DNA of 64,000 nucleotides, from assembly GCA_021018815.1 (NCBI GenBank), contig JAITYX010000012.1, positions 434,001 to 498,000 on the forward strand, read 5' to 3'. How positions within the stretch are numbered: the first letter of the stretch is position 1; the number at the start of each line of letters is the position of its first letter. Shown piece by piece: positions 33,220 to 45,319 of the stretch. This DNA comes from Talinum fruticosum. Its lineage: Eukaryota; Streptophyta; Magnoliopsida; Caryophyllales; Talinaceae. The notes below the pieces were generated by a model that saw only the letters and a list, made by a program, of their open reading frames with translations, searched no databases and was not told the DNA's origin. Position numbers and translations under genes: made by a program.

Positions 33220-34750
33220 TGAAGACTCGACTTTGCAGGTATATCATTCTATGTACCATCAAGGAATCAGTACGAGACATCATCTCTTGTAAGTTTTGAT
33301 TACAAGTCATTCGAGTGGTTTAGAAACTTTTCCGAGTGACCTAAAATCTATTCTAAGTGTTACGAAACTACCGCATATGTTTTCACTTGATTCCGACTCA
33401 CTTAGAAAGCATACTCTTGTTTATCTTTTCACACATAGTTGTGAGTCACTCGGACAACACTCGGACTTATCGCATATTTAAGTATATGCTCTAATATGCA
33501 TAAACTCCGGTCCGACTTTGTATTCTAAGTTTGATTGAATTACGAGTGTTAATTCAACCTTCTAAGTCAGCATGTTTCGTTTGAACTGTGCTTGTCTAGA
33601 TCAAGTCTCCTTACTCGATATTCCTTAATCGACTTGTTTTACTTCTAGACTGACTCGGATGGAATTTGTGTAAAATGGATATTAGACTCGGAAAATTCCA
33701 CTCTTTTAGGACTCGAGTAATTAGGCACTTAATTATCTTAATTAAAAATATTATTATATGTGTCTAATCATGGACCAAAGTAGTTTATACTTTGAAAACC
33801 AAAATTGATTTATTTTAGTAGGTTATTCAAACGAGGTTTTTGTATTTTTGAAATACAAAAGTAACCGGCTTCAAGATGTCAAATCACCGGCACACAAGGC
33901 TTTTTCCTACTTCGATCAAGGCCCGGATATCGTGTCGGGGTTGTCTGTTTCCAAAAGTGGAAATCTGCAACGCCTAGCTCAACGGTGGTTTTCACCCTAT
34001 TTTCTAGGCACTACCAGTGGATTGGGACATCCAAAAGGAGTCAAGAGCCGTTGTCCAACGTTCACACCTCAACGGATATTTTCTTAGGCACTTAGAAAAA
34101 CCATTGCAATGATCACAAAGGACTTCTAATCGGAAGATAGACACAAAGGCTAATCTACCTGGTCATCTATAAATAAGAACCACTTCACAAGACAAGAAGA
34201 TGGGCTGAACTTATTTGCTGAAATTATCTCTCTCCGTGTAATTCTCATTCAATCTTTTACTTACAACTCTAACTTCTTACTTAACGTCTTTCCGAGTTGT
34301 AAGGTCTTGTAATCGATTATAAACACTTATTCTTACTTTCCGAGTAAGGTCCCTTGACTCAGCTATAAGGGTTAACTCTGTTCAGCTGTCCCTAACTATA
34401 AAGGTTACCTTAGTTAGGAAGTACTATATCGGACAAGGAAAAGTCCGAGTCTAGGAAAATCTTGTAAGGAATTTTCTAAGGTTGTAATTCTGGTTGAGTC
34501 TTTCTACTGTATTTTGTGGATTTAAAATAGTGGATTTGACTTGGTGCTTGGTTTAGCACTAACCGTGGTTTTCTGCCCTATGAGGGTTTCCATGTACTTT
34601 ACGAGTTAACACTTTTCCGAGTCCAATTTAGACTCAAAATATGTTTCTGTCTCTATTCTAATCAAAAGAGTTTGATTTTCTAAAAATCTTTCGTCACCTT
34701 ATTCACCCCTCCCTCTAGGGTGACTTAGTCTCTCTAAGAGCAAACCTTCA
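33220..34750 (+). mobile_element. Solo copia-ORF3 LTR (plus) inside RNase H
   Basis: It starts TGAAGACTCGAC and ends GCAAACCTTCA, 1531 bp, with TATAAATA at 34168-34175. It is flanked by gcatg on both sides. Removing it rejoins one minus-strand RNase H sequence that matches the uninterrupted copy at 48535-48575. The frame at 33848-34087 and others inside are LTR sequence. Confidence 0.94.
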
Positions 34751-34755
34751 GCATG
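34751..34755. repeat. Target-site duplication, right (gcatg)
   Basis: Pair of 33215-33219. Confidence 0.87.
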
Positions 34756-36039
34756 CTCCCGATGTTCTCTTTTTGTCAACTTTGTAACCAGCATAGTCGG
34801 CATCCGAGTATCGACCGAGGGTCGGTTATGAGTCTCTTAAAAACTATATACCAAGATTCCGAGTCTCTGCGAGATATCCGGAAATCGTCTTCACCGCAGT
34901 GAGATGTGATTCTTTTGGATTACCTTGAAATCTTGCACACGGACAAACACTAAACATAATGTCCGGCCTACTAGATGTAAGATAGAGCCAAGATCCAATC
35001 ATACCTCTATAGAGTTTCGATCTACTCGCTTTACCTTTTTCGTCCGAGTCCAGCTTCATATTGCTACTCCCGGGTGTGGCTGCATGTTTCACATCTTGAA
35101 GCTTGTACTTTTTCAACAACTACTTAGTATACTTAGATTGATGGACATAGATTCCATCTTTGTCTTGTCTAATTTGTAGACCAAGAACGAAATTGAGTTC
35201 TCATTGCATGCTCATTTGGAACTCCTATCCCATCAACTCAAAAACTCTCGACATAGAGTTTTATTAGTAGCTCTAAAAATAATATCATCAACATAAATCT
35301 GAGCAATAAGGAAATCTTTCCCCTTGGTTTTTATAAAAAGAGCTTTGTTAATCGACCTCTTTTGAAATCATTTTCGACCAAGAAACTGTTGAGTCTTTCA
35401 TACCAAGCTCCGGGAGCTTGTTTAAGACCATATAAAGCCTTTTGCAATTTGAAAACATAATTTCGAAAATATGAATATTCAGGGGTTGCTCAACATAGAC
35501 TTCCTCATGAATGAAACCATTCAAAAACCCCAATTAACATCCATTTGATATAATATAATATTCATGCTAGATGCAAATGCCAACAGAATTCGATTGCTTC
35601 AATCCTATCAACTAGTGTAAAGGTTTCCCCACTATTACTCCTCATTTGCTTATCCTTCGCATTCTGAGTCGGCTGTTGAGTTTGTTCGATCCGAGTCACA
35701 ATGTTTTGTGTTGGCTCATTTTGAGTTGCTTTCTTCTTACTCTTTTTAGCTCGGCTTCGGTAAGATCATCTTCCTCTTGACTGAGTTTTAGATCTAAGAA
35801 GGTTGACTCACTTGTTCTTCCCTAATATATTTCATCAAACACAACGTTAATACTTTCTTCCATTTTGCTAGTTCTTTTATTAAACACGGTAAGCTTTACA
35901 ATGAGATGTGTAATCCAGAAATACACCTTCACCTGACCTAGCATCAAACTTGGTCAGGTGATCCTTACCGTTATTGTGAACAAAGCACTTACATCCAAAT
36001 GGTTTGAAGTATGCGATATTAGGTAATGTCGATGGTATT
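34756..36039 (-). pseudogene. Copia RNase H, RT and integrase C-term, copy M2
   Basis: This continues the copy across the solo LTR. 'LKKYKLQDVKHAATPGSSN' and 'SRPDIMFSVCPCARF' (34844-35119), the YVDD box intact near 35288, '[14 protein letters not shown]' (35348-35533), and the integrase-RT linker 'FKPFGCKCFVHNNGKDH' (35880-36206) are all visible. Frameshifts lie between blocks. At ~36040 it is cut by a minus-strand gypsy LTR, so the integrase core, protease and gag are missing. Confidence 0.82.
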
Positions 36040-38613
36040 CCCAAAAGAATATGAGATTTTCCGAAAATTTCGGCAGCGTTCCGTTTGTAATCTGGACTAA
36101 CCCATAGGCTAAAGGCCTTAAAATCCTGCATAAAAAGCATAATAAAACTCGACGAGCCACACGCTCGGAGTATACAACTCAACGGCCACACGCGGAGTTC
36201 AACCAATCATGCGGTAAAACTTAAAACAATCTAACTTAAAACAATCTATTGGTTACTATACGTTGGTACAACTATATGCACTAAATTACAAATACAACAT
36301 TAAGAAATAAACAATGCACATTCTTGACTTGAATTGCTCGGCACGCATCAACAAGCAATCAGCAAAGGTCCGAAGCATGCTAAGTGTAGATTATACTTCG
36401 AAAGTGTACCTGCAACACTTGGGTGGGGACGGGGCAATTTGTGGGGGTGAGCAATAATCAATGGGCTCACCGGAGTCTTAAACCCTTAAAATGGAAATTC
36501 TTTACACATAGTACTCATAATAATGAAATCTGCGAAAGCATAGTAGTGTAATAGAAATCTATATACTTTTCACTGAAATCTCTTGCAAAGAGAAGATCAA
36601 GACTCGTTAATCACTTAAAAACACAGTTTCACATTCATAAACATACTTTTGGGGTTCAATCAACTTTTCGGGCCTTCGAAGACTCGAACTAGCACTTCTT
36701 TAATTCGGGCGCGACCCCGACAAAAGGCTCCGGGACCATTCTTCGGGAAGTCTCGTGGCGGGCACCCTGTCTCTCCAGGAGCCCTATTAGAACCCTTCCC
36801 TCAAAGTTTCTAGCTGGGCGTTCCCGGTTTGAACACTTCGGTATGCTAAATGATCCGTAGCCTATTGATTCAAAACTCTTTGCACATTCTCATTCATCAC
36901 ATTCACTTTCTAACTTTCTCAATCGATTTAGTATCAAGGAAGGCATGACACCACGTGTCACCCTTATAAATTCACTTTCTCAAATCTAATTTACTTTCTC
37001 AAATACTTTTATTTCTTTAGAATAGAATCACGTTGGAAAGACATTTCACAGAAATCACATTCAAGGTTCATTTCACGTAAAACACAAAACTTCTTTCGAA
37101 ACTACTTGTGAACATCACATAAAGCAAGCACATAGCACGAATATTCACCATTCAATGCAAGCAATCATTCTCAACTCTTTTCCCAACTAAGCTTTTCCCA
37201 ATTCATCGGTTTATTACGATTGAATCCATTTCGAGCCACAATAACCACAAGTAGATACTATTTAACTCGGCGTTCCCACTTTTCCCAATTCACTACCTTT
37301 ATCTCAATTCCTCATTTCATGATTTCACTTTGTAAACCGACCTCTTTTGCCTTCATTCAACCATATATCCTTAAACTTGCTTTACCGAATTTTCTTTATC
37401 TTCATTCACCTTTTAATTCAATTCTTTCTCAAAGGTCTTAGACATAACTATGGCTTAGTTCCACCTTACCGTTCCCAGACTTGCTATTTCCCAACTTCGT
37501 TTCCCATTTAATAACTCTTACTTTATTAATCGATTCTTGATCGCTCATCCTTAGATGTGTATCTCTTAATTACATTTCATTATTCAATTCCCAATAACTT
37601 TACTCACTTTCACGCTAGTTCAACCTCGAGGATTTAAATATACTTCGAACGCACTTAACCTCACAATCACCCATTTCTCACTTACATGTCCCAATTGCGC
37701 ATCACTTAATACGATCTCATATTTCTCCTTTACACTCCCTTGTTATTTCCCTAATTAGCACTCGTCTCTTAATGCCGCGAATTCAATAAATCTCTAAGAC
37801 TCAATCTGAATATCAATTCATAACCTATGCCCAAACCATACGCATTTATCCCCCAACCGACCCGACTCTCGACACTACTCATTTGACCCAAGCAACTCAA
37901 TGAATTTCCCGATTTCATTTTCAGACCTTAACAACTCCCATTCCCTTCACTAATTCCTAATTCACTTCCAGCAACTTCTAACTCATTCGAGTAGCATACA
38001 AATTCAATATCTTACAATCACATTCAACAATCACAATAAACTCATTTAGTTTTCGAACATACTAATAGTTTAGGGTATAAGACTACCCACCTCGATTCGG
38101 GGATTGGAGGTTTGTGATTTGCTAAGGTTCGAGCTCCCCGGTTCAATTCCTTCTTTCGTTCCTCCTCCCCTGCTGCTAGCCTCGGTTTCGCCCCCTTCCC
38201 CTGCGTCCGCCGCCGTCGCCGATTGCGATCCGCGTCCCCGGTTTCCGCCGCTCGGATTCTCTCTCGTGTCTCCCTCTGTTTCGAGCCCACCTCTTCATTA
38301 TTCAATGAAAATAATCGCCGACCCATATATCACAAGTCTATATCTCCTCCCTTCCGTCTTCTTACACTGCTGCGTCCCAACTTATTTTAATACGCCGGCC
38401 ACGACAATTCCTAATCACCCAACGGTTCAGCTCGGATGAAAAATGAAGGCAATTTCCTTGATTTTATTCATTCGCCACAGACCTCCAAAGGAATTCTAAC
38501 GTAATATGTCTAGCCGTAAATAAAATCAGTCACTCAACCCCTTAGTTGCGGGGAAAAATACTCAATAATTCTATGCTTTTCAACTGCTTTCTTTAAAATT
38601 CGGGTATTACATT
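36040..38613 (-). mobile_element. Ty3/gypsy LTR, 3' end truncated
   Basis: On the minus strand it begins TGTAATACCCGAATTTTAAA at 38613, directly after a purine tract, and runs ~2.57 kb. It has a GC-rich leader (38110-38290), a CACGTG at 36952-36957, and the 'actccgagcgtgtggctcg' block near 36165. It is truncated before the GGGTGTTACA terminus at 36040, where copia integrase starts. Opposed open frames at 38042-38326 and 38104-38439 reflect high GC and are not supported as genes. Confidence 0.8.
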
Positions 38614-38640
38614 TCTCCCCTCCTTACAAGAATTTCGTCC
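38614..38640 (-). promoter_or_regulatory. Gypsy polypurine tract
   Basis: The minus strand reads GACGAAATTCTTGTAAGG then AGGGGAGAAA up to the LTR start. 'GAGGACGAAATT...AAGGAGGGGAGA' before TGTAATACCC is the usual junction of plant gypsy internal region and 3' LTR. Confidence 0.8.
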
Positions 38641-39401
38641 TCGGAAGGCCCGGAAAAGTTGATTCAACCCCAAAAGAATTGTTCATGAATGTGAATATGT
38701 GCTTTTAAGTGATTAAAAGAGTTTTGAACTTTACGTTACAAGAGATTTCAATAAAAAGTATATAGATTTCTATTACACTATTATGTTTTCGCGATTTCTT
38801 TATTATGAGTATTATGTGTAAAGAATTTCCATTTTAAGGGTATAAGACTCGGCGAGCCCGTGGATTATTGCTCACCCCCACAAATTGCCCCGTCCCCACC
38901 CGAGTGTTGCGGTACACTTTCGAAGCATAGTCTACACCTCGCATGCTTCGGGCTCCTACCGATTGTTGGTGATTGAAGCGACCAAGTGGCTGCCCTGCAT
39001 TGTTTGTTTCTAAATGTTGTATTTGTAATTTAGTGCATATAGTTGTACCAAATGTATAGTAACCAATAGATTGTTTTAAGTTGGATTGTTTTAAGTTTTA
39101 CCGCATGATTGGTTGAACTCCGGCGTGTGGTCTGTTGAGTTGTATACTCCGAGCGTGTGGCTCGTCGAGTTTTATTATGCTTTTTATGCAGGATTTTAAG
39201 GCTTTAAGCCTATGGGTTAGTCCAGGTTACAAACGGAACTCTGCCGAAATTTTCGAGAGAATCTCGGATTCTTTTGGGAATACTACCGGTATTACTTTTA
39301 GTTGAGATTAGACAGACCAAACCAACACCGAGAAGAGCCTTGGGAGTTCCCTTAAGGAACTCGGCGATGTAATACTCCAGGTGGTGTCTTGGGGTGTTAC
39401 A
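38641..39401 (+). mobile_element. Ty3/gypsy LTR, 3' part, plus orientation
   Basis: It is the inverted partner of 36040-36680: 'aagttgattcaacccc', 'aagtatatagatttctattacac', 'gctcacccccacaaattgcc', 'agtgcatatagttgtacca'. It continues past the truncation point of the left arm to a full terminus GGGGTGTTACA at 39401, which abuts copia sequence. Confidence 0.82.
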
Positions 39402-42328
39402 TAAAGGTTAAAAGGTAAGGTTCACTCGGACCAATTAGTATATTTCGATGCAACCACTAAAGAGACGAAGCTCTCGGGTAATACCTACACTATTTCTCTT
39501 TTTGATCGAAATCAAAATTCATCGTGTTTAAAAGCATCATTGCATGATTATTCTTAGACATGGCATCGTATACTAGGTCATGTTAGCATGCGTACTATCA
39601 AAACACTTGCATCTCATGGTTTAATTAGGGGTTTACCTAACGAGTGCATTTAAGAAAGATAAAATGCGTGAAGCATGTAAAAAGGCAAACGAGTCATATC
39701 ATCCTTCAAATCTCTCAAAATTGTTTCCACATCCAAACCGCTTGGAATGCTACATATGGATTTATGTGGTGAACTATCTCGTAAAGAGTCTCGGAGGTAA
39801 ATCATATGTACTTGTGATTATTGATGACTACTCACGATTTACCCGGGTTTGTTTCCTCAAGAACAAAATTGAAGCTTTCAAAGAGTTCCGCAAGCTCTAT
39901 AGGAAAATTCATGTAGAGTCTCGGACTCGGATTAGAAAAATTCAAACCGACCATGGAAGGGAGTTTTACTACTCGAAATTGCAGAGTTTTGCGACAGGAA
40001 TGGTATCTCTCACAACTTCTCAGCACCCGGAACCCCTCAACAGAACGGGGTAGTGAAGAGAAAGAATCGAACTCTTGAACAAATAGGAAAGACAATGATT
40101 ATTGAACACGATCTACCTTATTACTTATGGTCCGAGGCGATCAACACAAGCAATGTACACACTGAACCGATGCCTCATCGGACCCATATTGAAAAAACTC
40201 CATACGAGCTCTACAAGGGAAAGAAACCGAACATTTCATAGTTAAAACCCTTCGGATGTAAGTGTTTTGTTCACAATAATGTGAGGATCACCTGACCAAG
40301 TTTGATGCTCGGTCGGATGAAAGTATTTTGCTAGTTTACTCATCTTATAGTAAAGCATATCGTGTTTTTAATGAAAGAACTAACAAAGTGGAAGAAAGCA
40401 TCCACATTGTGTTTGATGAGATTGATCAGGGAAAAACAAGTGAATCAACCTTCTCGGACACTGAAACTAAGTCGAGATGAAGATGATCTTGGTGAAGCTT
40501 AGCTCGAGACAGTGTTAAAAGAAACAACTCGGAATGAGGCGACTCGAACATGATGACTCGGAATGAACCAGCTCACGAGCCGGTTCGGAATGCTAAAGGG
40601 CAAGCGGATGAGCAAACACAGCCACATCGGACCACTCGAAGATCAACCGAGTACAACCAACAAATACATTGAACCGGAGAACAAGTAGCGAATTCAAATT
40701 TGCTTCAAGCCACACACTCGAGAACATTTTGTCCGACATCAATAGTGGGGTAAGAACTCGTTCTTCTTTGCAAAATCTATGTGCATTCACTACATTCATA
40801 TCATTAATCGAACCCAGAAATGCACTAGAGGCCTTCAATGAACCTAAATGGGTAGAGGCCATGCAAGAGGAACTAAATCAATTCAAAAGAAACCAAGTCC
40901 GGACTCGACCAAACGACCTTCTACCACGCAGTCATATGAACCAAATGGGTTTTCAAGAACAAACTGGATGAGGATGGGTGTGTAGTCATAAATAAGCCTA
41001 GACTTGTGCCTCAAGGTTACAATCAAGAAGAAGGGATTCATTGTGGGGAAACCTTTGCACCAGTGGCTAGGATCGAAGCAATTAGAATCCTTTTGACATT
41101 TACATTAAGCATGAATACTAAATTGTATCAAATGGATGTCAAATGTGCTTTTCTAAATGGTTTCATTGAAGAGGAAGTCTATGTTAAGCAACCCCTTGGA
41201 TTTGAAAACTTCGAATTTCCAAATCATGTTTTCAAATTGCAAAAGGCTCTTTATGGTGTTAAACAAGCTCCCCGAGCTTGGTATAAAAGACTGAGCAGTT
41301 TCTTGGTTGAAAATGATTTCAAAAGAGGTTAGATTGATAGAACTCTTTTCATAAAAATCAAGGGAGAGACTTTCTAATTGCTCGGATTTACGTTGATGAT
41401 ATCATTTTTGGAGCTACTAATGAAAATGTATGTCGAGAATTTTCCGAGTTGATGAGACAGGAATTCCAAATGAGCATGATAGGAGAGCTCAATTTCATTC
41501 GTGGTCTACAAATAAGACAAGATAAAGATGGTATCTATGTCCATCAATCGAAGTATACCAAGGAGTTGCTCAAGAACTACAAGCTTTAAGATGCAAAACA
41601 TGCAGCGAACACTAATGAGTCGCAGACATGAAACTTGACTTTGATGAAAAATGTAAAGCAATAGATCGAAACTCTATAGAGGTATGATTGGTTCTCTGCT
41701 ATATCTCACATCCATTAGACTAGACATTAGGTTTAGTGTATGTCCGTGTGCGGGATTCCAAGCTAATCCTAAAAATCACATCTCACTCGCGGTGAAGAGA
41801 ATTTTTAGATATCTTCTAGGTACTCGGAATCTTAGTCTATGGTTCTTAAGATACTCGAACTAACCCTCACTGGATACTTAGATGCTGACTATGCAAGATA
41901 CAAGGTTGATAGAAAGAGCACATCGGGAGCGTGCTAGTTTCGGGTCAATCCCTTATATCTTGGCACTCAAAGAAGCAAAACTCAGTTGCTCTATCAACTA
42001 CTGAAGCTGAATACATTGCAGCTGGAGCGTGCACTCGCTCGGATTCTATGGATCAAGCAACACTTGAAGGATCTTGGACTCTCATTCCAATCTATCCCAA
42101 TCAAGTGTGATAATCGAGTGCAATCAGCATCACTAAGAATCCAGTTCAGTACTCAAAGACAAAGCATATTGAGGTGAGGTATCATTTTCGAGAGTCCATT
42201 ATGAGAAAGGTGATATTGAACTTGAATTCATTCCTACAAAATTTCAGTTAGCTAATGTTTTCACTAAGCCACTTAGTGAGGATCGAGTTTGTTTTATTAG
42301 GAATAAGCTTGGCATGATTAATGCATGA
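39402..42328 (+). pseudogene. Copia pol (integrase, RT, RNase H), copy P2
   Basis: It starts within the protease-integrase junction (a decayed 'KVRFTRTN' near 39415). Integrase: 'KSLGGKSYVLVIIDDYSRF' and 'IQTDHGREF' (39664-40053). The third catalytic residue is changed, since 'PQQNGVVKRKN' near 40040 has Lys for Glu. RT: 'TFAPVARIEAIRILLTFT', '[19 protein letters not shown]' (41006-41332), YVDD intact near 41395. RNase H follows to 'NKLGMINA' and stop TGA at 42326-42328. Frameshifts separate the blocks. No gag or 5' LTR: the gypsy LTR end abuts at 39401. Confidence 0.87.
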
Positions 42329-42901
42329 TTATGTAGTGTTCTAAGTGAAATTGTCTTGCATGATTATGTGTTATATGTTTCCTGTCTTAGCCTTAATAAC
42401 AATTGGTTCAGTTGACCGAGTGAAATTGAGCTAAGAGTTATTATGTGTTTGCGTTTTCGAGTCACTCGAAACCATACCGACTCGGACTCGCTTTTCAGCA
42501 AAATGGACATCAAACTTCGAAATCATCTCTAGATAAGTGGAGAATTTTAGAAAATTCTGTTAAAATTTCCCTCTCACTCTCTCTCTACCGCGCACATCAA
42601 ATAGTGAACTAGTCGTTGGGAGAAAGCCACTTGGAATTCTAAGCATTGGAGAGCAGAAATGTCACACTTGTCCGAGGTGACCGTTGGAGGTTTAGGTCGG
42701 ACCGAATACTGAAGGACATTCCTTTTTGCTATAAATAGCATCCCTTTACCTTCATTGCACTACTTTACTCTCTGTTCACTTACTCTCTTGCTTACTCGCT
42801 CTCACTCTCACTCTCAAAGCTCTCAGTACTTACTCTCTTACTCTCTCTTTCTCTCTCTCTCTGCTAAGCTCACTCTCTCTCTCACTCTAAAATCATCATC
42901 C
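42329..42901 (+). promoter_or_regulatory. pol-ORF3 gap with TATA box, copy P2
   Basis: 573 bp without coding sequence. It holds 'atggacatcaaacttcg' (~42505), a CT run (42572-42591), 'gaccgttggagg' (~42681), TATAAATA at 42730-42737 followed by 'gcatcc', and a leader rich in ctctct up to the ORF3 ATG at 42902. The same order appears in five other copies. Confidence 0.7.
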
Positions 42902-43959
42902 ATGGCTAAATGAGGTTCAGCCCAAGATTTTCTATGGTCCGTGACCAACACAAGAGGGTACCTCTAACCCCTCAAAAATTTTTATCACCTAATATTTCAT
43001 GTTGGATGATAAGTTCTTCCCAACCACATCGTTTTCGTGGGGTGCTCACATCAAAAGCACTCGGAGTTTATAACTTTCTCTACTTCGGTGAGTTAATTTA
43101 CCCGAACTTAATGTTGAGTTCTATGCAAATCTGTCTTGATCCGAGGGAGTAATCACCTCACGATTCCGGGACACGGTTGTTCGAGAAGTATGCCAAGGAA
43201 GTCCTAGAGTCATCAAAACCACTTGGAGTTTACAACCTTTCCTTCCTCCATCGTATTTTCAAAGTATCCGCTCTCTTTCTCAACCGCAATCCCATCCCTT
43301 CCAACGAGATTACGAATGAGTTCTTCGAGAAGTATGCCAAGGAAGTCCCCAAGTTGCGAAAGAATTTCTCACTGACCAAGATGAAGACCGAGGCTAGACT
43401 TCTTTACTTTTCTCTTATGAGAACTTTCTTCTCTCATCACTCGAGTAAAGAGAATCATAATTCTAAGATTCTGAAAGCTCTGTTTGATATCCTTGAGGGC
43501 TACGATGTAGACCTCGTCCCCGCCATCCTTGAGTAAAGGGCCAATGTGCCAGCTCAATCTACGAAATCCTCTCATCTTCCCTTCGAAGCCTTTTTAACTA
43601 CGGATTTTAAGTAGTTTAAGGTTCCCCTCCCTTAGACCCAAACGAAGTGTCCGAGGCTGTCATCGTAGTGAGCAGGAAGGAACTTCGTGATAGATGTACC
43701 AGGAGATCAAGCCTGGTGCCCGGGTCAATGGGTCAAAACCGAAGCCCCCTTCACCGCCTCCTAAGACTCGGACTTAAACTCCCTATCTCTCCGTCCTCTA
43801 CCTGGTGGTGCATCCACCTCATAACCTCCTCTTGAAGCCATTGCTACCTTGTCTACAGTCTTGATAGACAAGATTATTTCGATGACCGAAGAATTTCGAG
43901 CAACTCTCCGCTCCTACAAAAACGTCCTTCGAGTATGGTCATAAACTAGAAGACAGACT
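42902..43959 (+). pseudogene. ORF3, copy P2, C-terminally truncated
   Basis: ATG at 42902 opens M-A-K and then TGA, a CGA-to-TGA change at codon 4 relative to MAKRG in other copies. The best-preserved stretch (43177-43536) shows 'NEITNEFFEKYAKEVPK', 'SLMRTFFSHHSSKEN' and 'ALFDILEGYDVDLVP'. Further on 'EAVIVVSRKELRD' (43647-43835) and a Pro/Ser-rich part follow. The C-terminal coiled-coil half is missing: the minus-strand LTR at 43960 interrupts it. Function is unknown. Confidence 0.75.
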
Positions 43960-45319
43960 TGAAGGTTTGCTCTTGGAGATTTTTAGTCACCCTAGAGGGG
44001 GTGAATAGGGTGATGATGAGGAAATTTAAAACAATAGATGGAGGATTAAAATTTAAAACAAACCTTGAATCTATATGAGTTTAGATTGGACTCAAAAAGT
44101 TTCCTTATCTCGATCTAGTTCTTCCTAACTCGAGATAACCTTTACAGCTAGGGACAAATGAGCTGAGTTAACCCGTATAGCTCAGTCAAGGGACCTTACT
44201 TAGAAAGTAAGAAAGAAAGTTTTGTGACTCATTACAAGACTTTACAACCCAAAAAAGTGTTAAGTACAAACTTGAAGTTATAAGATGAAGATTAAGTGAG
44301 TGTTATACAGAGAGATATGATTTGAGCAATAGGTTCAAACATCTTCAAGTCTTGTGAAGTGGCTTCTATTTATAGATGACCAAACAGATTAGCCTTTGTT
44401 ACTACCTTCGAATAGAAGTCCTCTAGGACCATTGTAATGGTTCTTCTTAGCCACTCGAAAAGATCCGTTGAGATGTGAATGTTGTGCAACGGCTCTTGAC
44501 TCGTTGCAATGTCCCAATCAACTCGTGGTGTCCGAAAAGTAACGTGGAAACCACCGTTAAGCTTAGCGTTGAATATTTCAAATTTTGGAAACAGACAACC
44601 CCGACATAGTGTCCGGGCCTTGGTCGAAGTAGAAAAAGCTTTGTCTGCTGGTGATTTGACATTTTGAAGCTCGGTTACTTTTGTAATTTAAAAGTAGGAT
44701 AACCTTGTTTAGATAAACTACAAAAGTAAACCAATTTTGGTTCTCAAATTCTAAAAACTTTGGTCCAAGCTTAGACACAAATAATAATTTAATTAAGATA
44801 ATTAAGTGCATAATTATCTCGAGTCCTTGATGAGTGGAAATTTCGAGTCTAATATTCATTATACTCAAATTCCATCCGAGTCGATATGAAGAATGATCAA
44901 GTTAGACAGGGAATATTAGAGTATGAGTTCTTGATCAAGACAAAAATAGTTCAAACAAACCATGCCGACTTAGAGAGTTGAATTAACGCCGTATTTCGCT
45001 TGAACTTAGAATATGAAGTCACACCCGAGTTTGAAAGTGTTAGTGAGATTGGCTAAACATGCGATAAGTCTTAGTGTTGTCCGAATGACTCGGAGCCATT
45101 AGTGTGAATTGATGAACAAGAGTATGCTTTCTAAGTCGGTTAGAAACGAATGAAAACATATGCAATAGTATCCGTAACACTCGTAAAAGTTTCTATACCA
45201 CTCAAAACAATTTCTAGATTGCTCGGAATAACTTGTAATCAAAACATAAGGTAGATGAAGTTTGTACCTAATTCTTTGGCAGTACTCGGAATGATATACA
45301 CGCAAAGTTTGAATCTTAA
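43960..45319 (-). mobile_element. 3' LTR of copia-ORF3 copy M3
   Basis: Minus-strand start next to the purine tract at 45320, end TGAAGG on plus at 43960, 1360 bp. TATA box at 44367-44374. Internal sequence of the same copy follows at higher coordinates. It is inserted into ORF3 of P2; the five bases before it are agact, but the partner is not in view because the element's 5' end is lost. Confidence 0.88.

Noticed and set aside
38042..38439. Overlapping open frames on both strands (94 and 111 codons)
   Set aside because: They arise from the GC-rich leader of the gypsy LTR; neither has a recognisable domain and the other copy (1-240) does not keep them.
36040..39401. Mutator-like DNA transposon with long terminal inverted repeats
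   Set aside because: The arms are LTR 3' ends of the TGTAATACCC gypsy family seen alone elsewhere (1-1925, 51596-51876), and a gypsy polypurine tract sits at the junction; no 9-bp duplication is seen.
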